Source of the DNA: Fremontodendron californicum
Lineage: Eukaryota > Streptophyta > Magnoliopsida > Malvales > Malvaceae
DNA: 64,000 bases
NCBI GenBank assembly: GCA_030761205.1
Contig: JAULJL010000048.1
Coordinates: 6,253,501-6,317,500, forward strand
Direction of reading: 5' to 3'
The notes below the pieces were generated by a model that had not been told where the DNA came from, did no database searches, and saw nothing but the letters and a program-made list of their open reading frames with translations. The position numbers and the translations under genes are program-made. Of the stretch, positions 12,390 to 22,700 are shown piece by piece (the first letter of the stretch is position 1; each line of letters starts with the position of its first letter).

Positions 12390-12660
12390 TAGTTTAGCAT
12401 GTTTTCTTTTAGTCTTGTATTTGGTATGCCATGTGTTTGTGTTATTGCCATGTATTTTTTAGGTCTAGGTCTCATTTGCATTGCCATGCATTTCATGCAT
12501 TTTTTAGACCTAGGTTGCATTTATGGCCATGCAAGTTCATGTTAGGTCTAGGTCATATTCTTTATGCCATGCATTTTTCATGCCATTTAGGTTTTAAATC
12601 ATGCATTTCATACATCATATTTGTTGTTTGTTCATGCATCTCATGTCATGCCATTTGATT
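12390..12660 (+). repeat. Degenerate short repeats of CATGCCATG / CATGCATTT
   Basis: Runs of CATGCCATG, CATGCATTTCATGC and TTAGGTCTAGGT recur irregularly, without an exact period. A similar low-complexity zone based on TTTCATTTAGAATAT and ATGTCATTTAG occupies about 13590-13960. Both lie inside the putative long LTR. Confidence 0.6.
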
Positions 12661-14546
12661 TAAGACTTAGGCCATTCAATGGCTCAAAGTCATGCTCACT
12701 TGAGCATACTTGTGGAAAATTAAAGAGTTGTCAAATTGATTATTCTACCTTTCTGAATTTTTTTTTTACTTAGCCAATTTTTGTCCAAAGTTTTAGAAGT
12801 TCTAGCTACTATTTGTAGGTCCTTAGGAGAGTCTCCAACATTTTACTTTGATTTTTGAATGATTTTATCAAAGGTAAAAAAATGTGTTTTGGCAAAACAG
12901 TTTTTCACCCAATACTTGGAATTTCCCGATTTTTTTGGGAAGTTATCTTTAGTCAGAAAATTAAGTCAATTTTTTTTCATATAGTTCTACATGTTCTAAG
13001 TCTCCAGTATTTTTTTTATATTTGTTTGAATTTTTTAAAATAGTTTAAAAAATCATTATTTAAAATTGGACAGTAGAGGCAGATTTGAATTCAAAACAAA
13101 AACAATTGTTGAATTTGGCTAAGGCATTTAGAGAGGGGTGATTAGGAACTTTAGCTACGGTCTTAGGCTGGTTTCTAAGCCTTTTTAATCTTTAAAAATG
13201 ATTTTATAAAGCTCGGGTTAAGGGTGGTCAAGTTCGATTTTTCAAACTTAGGAAATAGAGCCTTTTTCAAAAGGGGTTTCGGCCATGTGTCATTTCCATC
13301 CAAGAATTTTCAAAATTGTTTTCAAACTAATCACAAAGTATTTTTTATTTTAGAAAATTTAATTTGATGTCTTTTCCTGAGGAAGCAGGATATCTTTTTA
13401 GATATACTGATTTCCTTATTTAAAGGATAAAATACACTTTCGTGCATTGCATTTTTCATATTCATGCATATTGTATAACATATGATTTTTTGCTATGATA
13501 AATCTATGGAATTGTTATTATTTTAATTTATATTTTATAGTGTTATATTGTTTGTTATATGGTTTTGAATATTTCATGCTATTCTATGCTTTTTATTTAG
13601 TCATTTATTTTTGTCACATTATTTAGCATATACTATGTTCATGAATTATTATTCATGCATAATTCATGATAGCATTATTTTATGTTTCATGTCACTTTAT
13701 GTCACTTAGATTATATTTCATGTCATCTAGATTATATTATTTAGAATATGCCATGTCATTTAAATCATTTCATTTCATTTAAAATATATCATGTTACCTA
13801 GGTTATTTTATTTCATTTAGAATATTATGTCATTTAGGTTATCTCATTTCATTTAGAATATATCATGATACTTAGGGTATTTCATATGCTATGTTATTTA
13901 AATTATATCATATCATTTAGGTTGCATTATATTATCTAGACTTTGTTATATCATCTTTATTATGTCATACATATTCATGTTCATATTCATTTTTTAAATG
14001 TTTTGAAAAAGATAATGATTTTCAAAAAAATGAAGATATTCCCGAGTTTAAATAATTCATGAGTTCTCTACCGAGTTTGCTGGAGAGAATGTCATCAATT
14101 ATCATTAACAAAAGGAATATCTTTCTTTTAAAAATAAAAAAAACGAGAATGATTCGGAAAACTTTCAAGTAATAAAATTTTTTATATTTTGTCACGTTTG
14201 TCAGAAAATATAGAAAATTTTTGAATTAATAAATTTATGATTATTTTCAATTAAAAAATGGAATTTTTTTTTTAAATTGGGAATTAAATTGAAATACTAA
14301 ATCAAAAAATGACTTTTTACCGAGATTTGAGATAACACACGATTAATAAGGTACCGTTTTATACGGGCGTTGTGGGGGGTGCTAATCCTTTCCCACACGT
14401 AACCGAGTCCCTAACCCGATTCTTCGATTTTCTCTGATTTATAACGCAGACTTGAAATTGGTTTAAAAAATATTTTAATTAATTTTAAAATATTTTATTA
14501 AATTGATTTTAATAGGTGGCTGATCACACCTAACTAAAAAAGATTG

Positions 14547-14899
14547 TTGGCGACTCCATGTCTTTTTCAATGTCATTTTCAAAACCTTATTTTTTAACAA
14601 ATATATGAAGGTTATTGAATTTCAAGCAAAACAAATTTCATGATTGATCATGAAACTCGAAGAAAAAAAAATTATGAGAATGAAGTCATGAAAAAACATG
14701 ATGTGCAAAAAACGATATAAAATTTGAACTTTTTATGTATATTTTAAATTATGAAAATTATAATTTAGTAAACTCATAGATCTTATGAAAATTATAATTT
14801 AGTAAACCTAAAGAAAACTCGAGGGACATATGAAAATATGAGTAAACTCATTAAGAGTTGAATTATTTGAAAGCTATGACTCATAAATCTTATGAGTAC

Positions 14900-14930
<31 letters not shown>

Positions 14931-16453
14931 ATGATTGCTATTAGACCCATTTGGGTGGTGGACATGGTTTGGTCATAGAAATAAAAATGACTACTAATGT
15001 TCATGATAAATGGTGTATATATGTGTGATATTATAATAGTCACTTGATAGGTCCATTGATGGTCCTCTAATATGACTATATGATATATATGGAACACCCT
15101 TATGTATATATATAGTTTGTTGACAAAAGTCATGTTATTTGATTATACACAATAAGTTTTAATTTTTGTGTATTAACTATGATAAGAAGCTATGGAAATA
15201 TAGCAACAATATTGTCTTGTTGCACCAAGGGATTTGAGGCCTCATTACAATAAATTACTTGGTTAAAAAGACAATATAATGTATGGTTCACAATTTGTTG
15301 ATAATGGAATTACTTTCTTGGGATATCAAGAAATAAATAAAATAGACAAATGTGAGACCATCATGAATAGATAAAGTGATCACTATGAATTTTATATGAC
15401 TAAAAGAATTGGTAATTGTACAAAGGATATCCTTGATAGTTGAAATACTATTAAAGAGCATTCTTTAGCAAAAGAATGGATATTTATACATGGTGGGGGT
15501 GTTGGTCTTATGAACCTTCAAGATACAAATATGTATAAAAGTTCAGCATGTGGTATGAAAAAAATTAACATAGCTATGTTGGAAATTTGGGGATGAGGCT
15601 GCAACAAAATATTTTCTTTGTGCGGTGGTAAAAAAAACATGCTTTTTTGGGGAGAGATACTATTTCACCTTCACCAATCGAGTCGCAGGTATCTAACATA
15701 TTCATATCTAATGATTTTCCACAAAGTGGTGACGAAAGGTATAACTTGTACAAATCTTTCCAGTTTGCAATTCGATAACATGGATAACTTAACAAATTTT
15801 TTAATGTTTAGACTATAATATTAGATATATTTAATTTTTATGTGATTTAAATTACATAATATATATGTAAATAAAATATTATTTACTTGAAAAACAGATG
15901 GGCTCGAGTCTTGAATGTTGGAATCAAGACCCAGTCCATTTTTTTTTTCCTAAATTCATTTTTCGAGTCTAATATTCCTTTCAAATATTGGACGAACTTC
16001 AAACTTGAATAAATAACTCAATCCTTAAATAGATCTAGTTCTTAAATATGCATTAATTCATTAATACTTAAACAAAAACAAATGGTCAGAAATCGAAATT
16101 CAGAATACACAAATTTTCTTTTATCTTATAAGCCCAAGATTGAAACCAAAACTTTATGTTTATTGAAGTCTCGTTGAGATGTCCAATGGGGACTATTGAA
16201 TTTAAATGTTAATTTTATTTATAATTCAAATAATATTTTTTATAAAAGAAAATTTTATTTTGATGTTAGGTTTATAACTAAAATTTTATTTTAAAATTGT
16301 ATATTCATAATGAAAAAATTTTACAGCATGGATATTAATGCATTTTAAAATTTCAAATGAGAATATAGGAGTTTTCAAAAAAAAAATGAACAAAATATAT
16401 TTTATATATAAATATAGACACACGAATAAAAGTACTTATTTTAATTATCAATA
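14547..16453. other. Unassigned AT-rich DNA with a long A tract
   Basis: No gene is seen. An A run of about 26 bases at 14900-14925 could be the tail of a retroposon or simple low complexity. The segment 15130-15800 has more balanced composition and may be eroded transposon sequence, but its open frames match nothing I recognise. Confidence 0.4.
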
Positions 16454-16720
16454 GAATTTAGTACACCCACCTTGTGGGTGTTTTTTTTATTAAAAAAAAA
16501 AAGGTTAAATTGGTAGTTTTTATTATATATTTGTATTTTTTTTTGAAGTGGATTGGTTTTTTTAAAAATATATGTGTATAAAAATAAATTAAAAAATCAA
16601 AACATCCCTAATTTTATTTTATTTTATTATAATTTTTGAGTAAATTTTTTAAGTGAGTTGATGTCACAAGTCAAGTGACATCAACTCAATCAGACACTTC
16701 ATATATAAACTATAGTTACA
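16454..16720 (-). mobile_element. Degenerate Helitron-like element, minus orientation
   Basis: On the minus strand the right side carries a 5'-end-like sequence (CTATAGTTTATATATGAAG) followed by a subterminal hairpin whose 13-bp arms (GAGTTGATGTCAC, 16655-16667 and 16675-16687) are perfect. The left side has a 7-bp terminal hairpin CACCCAC-CTT-GTGGGTG (16464-16480). The terminal tetranucleotide expected beyond that hairpin is mutated. The layout matches the better preserved copy at 16748-17062. Confidence 0.5.
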
Positions 16721-16747
16721 CATACTCATAATGTGAATGAAAATATA

Positions 16748-17062
16748 TCTATATTATATATAAAAGGAGTGGTTGAGTTGGTGTCACGAGTCAAATGACA
16801 TCAACTCAGTTCAGAAAATTACAAAAAGATCAAATAAATTATTATATCAAAAAATAGAATGGTATTAATAACTTTTTAATTTTTATATGATTTTTATTTT
16901 TAAAAAATTTACCAACCCCTTTTCTAAAACTACTCACTTCTTTTTAAAAAAATTACTCATACTTACAAACTACCCACTAAATAATTTCAATAAAAACTTA
17001 ATTTTTTACTCACTTTTTTTTTTCTTCTTATTCATCCACATAGTGGGTGTGCCATAATCTAG
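16748..17062 (+). mobile_element. Non-autonomous Helitron, 315 bp
   Basis: It begins TCTATATTATATATAAAAGG directly after an A. It has a subterminal hairpin (GAGTTGGTGTCAC with an imperfect partner at 16795-16807) and a 3' hairpin with 7-bp stem and 3-base loop (CATCCAC-ATA-GTGGGTG, 17033-17049). It ends in CTAG nine bases later, directly before a T. A 5' TC, a 3' hairpin followed by CTRR, insertion between A and T and no target duplication are the Helitron hallmarks. It has no coding capacity and would depend on a Rep/helicase in trans. Confidence 0.8.
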
Positions 17063-17343
17063 TGTTTTTTAAAATATAATAAATTATGTCTAAAAAAAAA
17101 CTTAATGTAAAGAAAAATAGGTAGTTTTTGTAAGCGGACAATTTTTGTAAGTGGGTAGTTTTTAGAAATAAATAGGTAATTTTTTTATAAATAATTATTA
17201 TATAAATATTAAAAAACATATATATCTTTATTTATTATTATTTTTTTAACATTTAATGATTTTTTGATAATTTCAGTGACTGAGTTGGTGTCACTTGATT
17301 CAGTGAAACCAATTCAGTCACTACCTTTATATATAGTATAAGA
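17063..17343 (-). mobile_element. Helitron fragment, minus orientation
   Basis: On the minus strand the sequence starts TCTTATACTATATATAAAGG at 17343 and continues with a subterminal hairpin (partner of GAGTTGGTGTCAC at 17282-17294), like the 5' end of the 16748 element. It shares internal motifs (CTACCCACTTACAAA) with that element but lacks its own 3' hairpin and CTRR end. It is therefore a truncated copy abutting the 16748 element in inverted orientation. Confidence 0.5.
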
Positions 17344-17981
17344 TAAGATAATATAGTATAGATATAGATGTGTTTGACATTTTTATTTTATTTTCTAATT
17401 AAAACAAACATGATTTAAAAAAAATTAAACATTGACATGTACTAAAAACATACAAAGAAAATAAATATTTTTAAGTGAAATGCTTAACAACTACCATTAT
17501 GGTTTGAAGATTCAACTACAAAATAGAAATTCCAGTTTCTGTCTGTTTGACTAGAAAACCAAGAAATATAATGGGAAAATTGTGTTGGAGCAAGAATATA
17601 TCAAAATCAATGGACTCAATGAGAATGTTATCCCCTATACAATTCCAAAGATCCAAAGGTCTGGCATGAAAATATTTTGACCTATTAATTATGCATATCA
17701 ACCTTGAACTTGGGTTGGTGCCTTTTAGTCATTTGCATTTTTAACTATTAAAAGAAGAACAATAGATAAAAGAACACAAAGAACCAACTTTGGGTTATTT
17801 AATTTAAATTCATATAAACCTGAATCTTATATATTCACCCGAATCAACAAAACATCCTTCTTACATCATAACCAAATAAATACCAGATTAAATTAATGTA
17901 AGTTTGCCTATTCCTTTCACAAATAGGAATAGGATTTCTTATTCCTAGTAGATATAGGATTTGTATGCCGCCATTGCCTCT
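17344..17981. other. Upstream region of the RING gene
   Basis: AT-rich DNA with no separate gene visible. The part nearest 17982 presumably contains the RING gene promoter, but no specific operator can be supported beyond the TATA box. Confidence 0.4.
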
Positions 17982-17989
17982 TATAAATA
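17982..17989 (+). promoter_or_regulatory. TATA box of the RING-H2 gene
   Basis: TATAAATA lies 101 bp before the chosen ATG at 18090, which allows a transcription start near 18015 and a 5' leader of about 75 bases containing TTTCTTCAAG repeats. It also lies downstream of the in-frame ATG at 17961, which argues against that earlier start. Confidence 0.6.
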
Positions 17990-18089
17990 CCATTGCCTCA
18001 GCGGGAGTTGGAAACATACAAAACCCTTTCTGAATGTGATAGTAAAAATAGAGCTTAGCTTTCTCCTCAAGTTTCTTCAAGTTTCTTCA

Positions 18090-18818
18090 ATGGCTTCCGT
18101 TTCTTATGAGTGTAATGCCTTTCACCACCGTATTTTCCCACACGGTATCATACCAGAAACCCATCACACACCTCCCCGTTTCATTCAAGTCGAATTAACC
18201 ATCAATGTCCATCTCATGTTCATCCGCCATCATTGCATAACAGGCAATTTCACAGCTTCCAGCATCAACCCTGTCCGCTCCCAAGAAACTCTTCGTTTCA
18301 AACTCAACCTTTTGAAAAACCAGGACCAGCTTCACCAAGTTCTTGCTCCCACGTTTACAAGACTCGGAATCAACCCAGCCTTTATTTCTTATGACACTAT
18401 CATTCATGAAATCATTGAACGTGGACTTGGAATTGCAGATTGGACGTTTAACAAGGGGTATAATTATAAAGTCTTGCCTTTACGTTCAGTGATACGAGCA
18501 TCCATTGTGGAACACGAAAACATCCAGGAGATTTTGATCAGAAGAGTTATGGCAGAATCAGCGTCAGAGTTTGAAAGGAGTAATTATGGCATGGTTGCAG
18601 CTAAAGAGTCATCGGTTAAGGAGATGCTAAAGAGGGTTAGAGTAGAAGGTGGAGATGAAGAAGAAGAAGATTGCATGATATGTTTGGAGGAACTCAAGCT
18701 TGGATTCGATGCTTCTCGGATGCCTTGTTCTCATACTTTTCATGCTAATTGCATCGAAAAATGGTTGAAGCAAAGCCATTATTGTCCTATTTGCCGGTTT
18801 GAGATGCCCACCAATTAG
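18090..18818 (+). CDS. RING-H2 finger E3 ubiquitin ligase-like protein
   Basis: This is an intronless 242-residue protein. The C terminus (residues 195-235) is a complete RING-H2 finger: CMIC, then C213, H215, H218, C221 (PCSHTFHANC) and CPIC at 232-235. That motif binds two zincs and recruits an E2 enzyme, so the protein probably acts as an E3 ubiquitin ligase. A run of acidic residues (GDEEEED) precedes the finger. The N-terminal 150 residues are not recognised, and there is no transmembrane segment or signal peptide. I chose the ATG at 18090 over the in-frame ATG at 17961 because a TATA box lies between them. A copia element sits 178 bp after the stop, possibly in or near the 3' UTR. The substrate cannot be told. 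Confidence 0.85.
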   Translation: MASVSYECNAFHHRIFPHGIIPETHHTPPRFIQVELTINVHLMFIRHHCITGNFTASSINPVRSQETLRFKLNLLKNQDQLHQVLAPTFTRLGINPAFISYDTIIHEIIERGLGIADWTFNKGYNYKVLPLRSVIRASIVEHENIQEILIRRVMAESASEFERSNYGMVAAKESSVKEMLKRVRVEGGDEEEEDCMICLEELKLGFDASRMPCSHTFHANCIEKWLKQSHYCPICRFEMPTN

Positions 18819-18996
18819 ACAGAGTTAAGAGTTTTGTATTTTTGTTTACAATTGAAGATAAACCAGTTTTAGTTATTTGATAACTTTTAAATGGCTTTGA
18901 AAGAATGTTTGCTACTAATATGATTTTAGCTATTTATTAGTTCTTCTGTTTCAAGCAGTAGCTAAAATATGATTTGAGATATTGGGAGGAAATTTT

Positions 18997-19488
18997 TGTT
19001 AAATTGTCCAATACCAGCCCAAGGAAAAATAAAAGCCTAACAATGTGTGGTTGCAATTGTGTGGTTTAATGTGTGGTTGCAATTGTGTGGTTTAATGTGT
19101 GGTTGTAATTGTGTGGTTTAATGTGTGGTTGTAATTGTGTGGTTTAATATGTGGTTGTAGTTGTGTGGTTTAATGTGTGGTTGTAGTTGTGTGATTTAAA
19201 TGTGTGGTTGTTATTAAACAACAATAGGTGGTTGTAATTTATTTAGATTTTATATTTGTGTGGCTTGTGTTTGTCTTGGTATTGTATAAATACCCCCCTC
19301 CCTTGCATTTGTAAATCATCAAGTAGTAAGCTTCAATAAGCAATAAAAGTTCTAAGTTTTCCTAAGGAGTTCTTCTCTAAAGAGTGTAGTCTAGAGTGAA
19401 GTGTGAGCATTTGTGAGTTTTCCTAAAATCTAAACTTTCTTCTTTGAGTGGTAAAATTAGAGTTATCTACTCTAAGTTTTTCTCAACA
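18997..19488 (+). repeat. 5' LTR of the copia element
   Basis: It contains six 26-bp tandem units at 19044-19200 in the U3 part, a TATA box TATAAATA at 19285-19292 and AATAAA at 19342-19347. It starts TG and ends CA. Confidence 0.95.
19044..19200 (+). repeat. 26-bp tandem repeat in copia U3, six copies
   Basis: The unit is TGTGTGGTTGCAATTGTGTG followed by GTTTAA, with a few substitutions between copies. It lies 85-240 bp upstream of the TATA box, where retrotransposon enhancer repeats usually lie. The same array is in the 3' LTR at 23906-24062. Confidence 0.85.
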
Positions 19489-19490
19489 AT

Positions 19491-19502
19491 TGGTATCAGA
19501 GC
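19491..19502 (+). other. Copia primer-binding site (initiator tRNA-Met)
   Basis: TGGTATCAGAGC lies two bases after the 5' LTR and is complementary to the 3' end of plant initiator methionine tRNA, the usual primer for Ty1/copia reverse transcription. Confidence 0.95.
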
Positions 19503-19757
19503 GAGGTTGTGAGTTACTACCATAGTTACTATTCACACGTGTCACTATATACTTTTATAGTAATTGTTAACATATACGAGATTTATTCAAGTATATGGTA
19601 TACGATACTATTCACGTATACGGTACTGTTCACGGTGAAATAGTTATTCAGGTACTATTTTTGGTTTGAGCGTTCTTGAGTCGTGAGGAGTTTGTAATCT
19701 ACAAGTTTGTGTCTCAAAATCAAGCTTGTTCGGTATTGTTAGAGTCTTGCCGACACG

Positions 19758-22700
19758 ATGGGTGATCTTCAAGTAGTTGGAGGAATCAAGAAGCTCAATC
19801 ACAAAAATTACAACACGTGGAAGACGTGTATGATGTCTTACCTACAAGGTCAAGACCTTTGGGAAGTCGTTGGTGGTAGTGAAGTTACGAAGCCCGAGCA
19901 AGAAGATGCTCAAGGAACCTTGCGCAAATGGAAGATTAAAGTGGGTAAAGCCATGTTTGCCCTTAAGACCACAGTTGAAGAAGAAATGTTGGAACACATA
20001 CAAAAGCTAGAAACGCCAAAAGAAGCGTGGGATACTTTAGATGCACTCTTTTCGAGAAAGAATGACACAAGACTTCAACTTCTTGAGAATGAATTATTAT
20101 CAGTTGCACAACGGGATATACCGATTGCTCAATACTTTCACAAGGTAAAAACGTTATGCCGTGAAATTTCTGATTTAGATCCTACAGCTGCTATTGGAGA
20201 TACCAGGGTAAAAAGAATAATTATCCATGGTTTGAGGCCCGAATATCGCAGCTTCGTTGCCGCTATACAAGGATGGCCAACTCAACCATCACTTGTAGAG
20301 TTTGAAAATTTGCTTGTTGGTCAAGAATCTATGGCCAAGCAAATGGGAGGGGTCTCGTTGAAAAGTGAAGAGGAAGCACTCTACACCAACAAAAGCAAAG
20401 GCAAATTCAAACAGCACGTCGGTGGTGGATCTAAAAAGTATGGTGACAAGACAAAAAGTCATCAAGGAGAAGGGAGCTCTCGTCCAGGGGGAGCTTCAAA
20501 GAATCGTAGCAACAATAAAAGATTTGAAGGTAACTGTTACAACTGTGACAAGAAAGGTCACATGGCAAAAGATTGTTGGTTTAACAAAAGGCCCGCTGAG
20601 AGCAATGCTGCTACTTCTAGTACAAAGGAGAAAAGCGAAGATGATTGGGACGCTGAAGCATTTTTTGCTATGGAAGAGGAAGAGTTAGCTCTCACAGTAA
20701 CAACGGCTGACCGAATTGACTATGAGAATGACTGGATTGTCGATTCAGGTTGCTCAAATCACATGACAGGCGATAAACAGAAGTTGCAGAACCTGTCAGA
20801 ATACAAGGGAAATCGCATTGTTGTGACAGCTGATAATTCAAGATTACCGATTACTCACATCGGTAAGACGGTAGTAGCACCTCGATATAGTCATAATCAG
20901 GTACCACTACAAGATGTTTACCATGTCCAAGGCATGAAGAAAAATTTGCTTTCAGTGGCACAATTAACATCGTCAGGTTACCATATTCTGTTTGGTCCAA
21001 GAGATGTGAAGGTATATCGTGATCTCAAAATCTCAGGACAGCCGATGATGGAAGGACGACGTCTGGAGTCAGTCTACGTGATGTCAGCAGAGTCAGCATA
21101 TGTAGACAAGACAAGAAGGAGCGATACAGCAGATTTATGGCACATGCGATTAGGTCATGTTAGTTATTCCAAGCTAAGTATGATGATGAAGAAGTCGATG
21201 CTTAAGGGACTTCCTCAGCTTGACATAAGAACAGACACAGTTTGTGCAGGATGCCAATATGGTAAAGCACACCAATTGCCATACGAGGAGTCAAAGTTTA
21301 AAGCAAAAGAACCATTAGAGTTAGTTCACTCTGATGTATTTGGGCCCGTTAAGCAACCATCAATTAGTGGAATGCGGTACATGGTGACGTTTATTGATGA
21401 TTTCTCCAGGTATGTGTGGGTTTTCTTTATGAAAGAAAAGTCTGACACTTTCTCAAAGTTTAAAGAGTTCAAAGAGATAGTTGAAGGAGAAGTGGAAAAG
21501 AAGATATGTTGCTTGCGCACAGACAATGGAGGAGAATATAGCTCAGGCGAATTCTCTCAATACCTACGAGAATGCAACATACGTCATCAGTATACTTGTG
21601 TCAATACACCACAACAGAATGGTGTAGCAGAGAGAAAGAATCGGCATCTTGCAGAAATTTGTCGGAGTATGCTGCATGCAAAGAATGTACCCGGAAGATT
21701 TTGGGCCGAAGCTATGAGAACCGCAGCCCATGTGATCAACAAACTTCCTCAACCAAGGTTAGAGTTTGTTTCCCCCTTTGAGAAATTGTGGAAAATGAAA
21801 CCTTCAGTCAGCTACTTTCGAGTATTTGGTTGTGTATGTTATGTATTTGTTCCTGATCATTTACGTAGCAAGTTTGATAAGAAAGCAACTAGGTGTATCT
21901 TTGTGGGATACGACAACCAAAGGAAAGGATGGAAATGTTGTGATCCTACGAGTGGAAGATGTTACACTTCACGCAATGTGGTATTCGATGAAGCATCTTC
22001 TTGGTGGTCCTCAGAAAAGGAGGTGTTGTCAGATTCAAAAGAATTTGAAGACATGTTACAACAGAAAATGGGAGAGTATATTGTCCAACTTCAATCAACT
22101 TCAGATGAAGTAGAAGACCTATGTGATGATAACGATGACGAGCAAGTGTTAGTCCAGAGTCCTTGGCAAACTGGTGTGTATCAACCAGATGTTAGATCGA
22201 GTGAAGTGGAAGAACCATCTCCACAATCACAAATCCGAAGGACAACAAGAGCACGGAAGCCAAATCCCAAATATGCTAATGCAGCCATAGTGGAAGAACC
22301 AATTGCAACAGAACCTGAGACGTTTGAAGAAGCATCACAGAGTTCTGAGTGGATTATGGCTATGAAAGAAGAGATCACTGCGCTTGAGCAGAATCAGACT
22401 TGGGATCTAGTGCCAAAACCAAGAGATGTGAAACCCATATCCTGCAAGTGGGTTTACAAGATAAAACATCGTCCAGATGGGTCGATTGAAAGGTACAAGG
22501 CACGGTTGGTGGCTCGTGGTTTCTCTCAGAAGTATGAGCTAGACTATGATGAAACGTTTAGTCCGGTGGCAAGACTTACAACCGTACGAGTCCTACTTGC
22601 CCTTGCAGCCAACAAAGACTGGAACTTGTGGCAGATGGATGTGAAGAATGCATTCCTTCATGGAGAGCTAGATCGGGAAATCTACATGATTCAACCATTG

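Larger units (their letters stand above)
10053..14546 (+). mobile_element. Putative solo or truncated very long LTR
   Basis: The left end reads TGTAGACACCTAATTTTG, a frequent LTR start in large plant Ty3/gypsy elements. Near the right end come GTGGGGGGTGCTAATCC and CCCACACGTAACCGAGTCCC, a signature I know from the 3' part of very long plant LTRs, and then TTGGCGACTCC, which resembles a primer-binding site just past an LTR. The 4.5-kb interior is non-coding and holds tandem and degenerate repeats. No second LTR, coding internal region or target duplication was found, so a solo LTR or truncated element fits best. The boundaries are inferred. Confidence 0.45.

Noticed and set aside
14900..14925. 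Poly(A) tract as the tail of a retroposed gene
   Set aside because: No recognisable gene lies next to it and no target duplication was found; low complexity is the simpler reading.
15130..15818. Possible coding remnant around 15574-15818
   Set aside because: Open frames on both strands show no motif and no neighbours; left as unassigned.
17961..18089. N-terminal 43-residue extension of the RING protein
   Set aside because: A TATA box at 17982-17989 lies inside it, so the transcript should start downstream; ATG 18090 is preferred.
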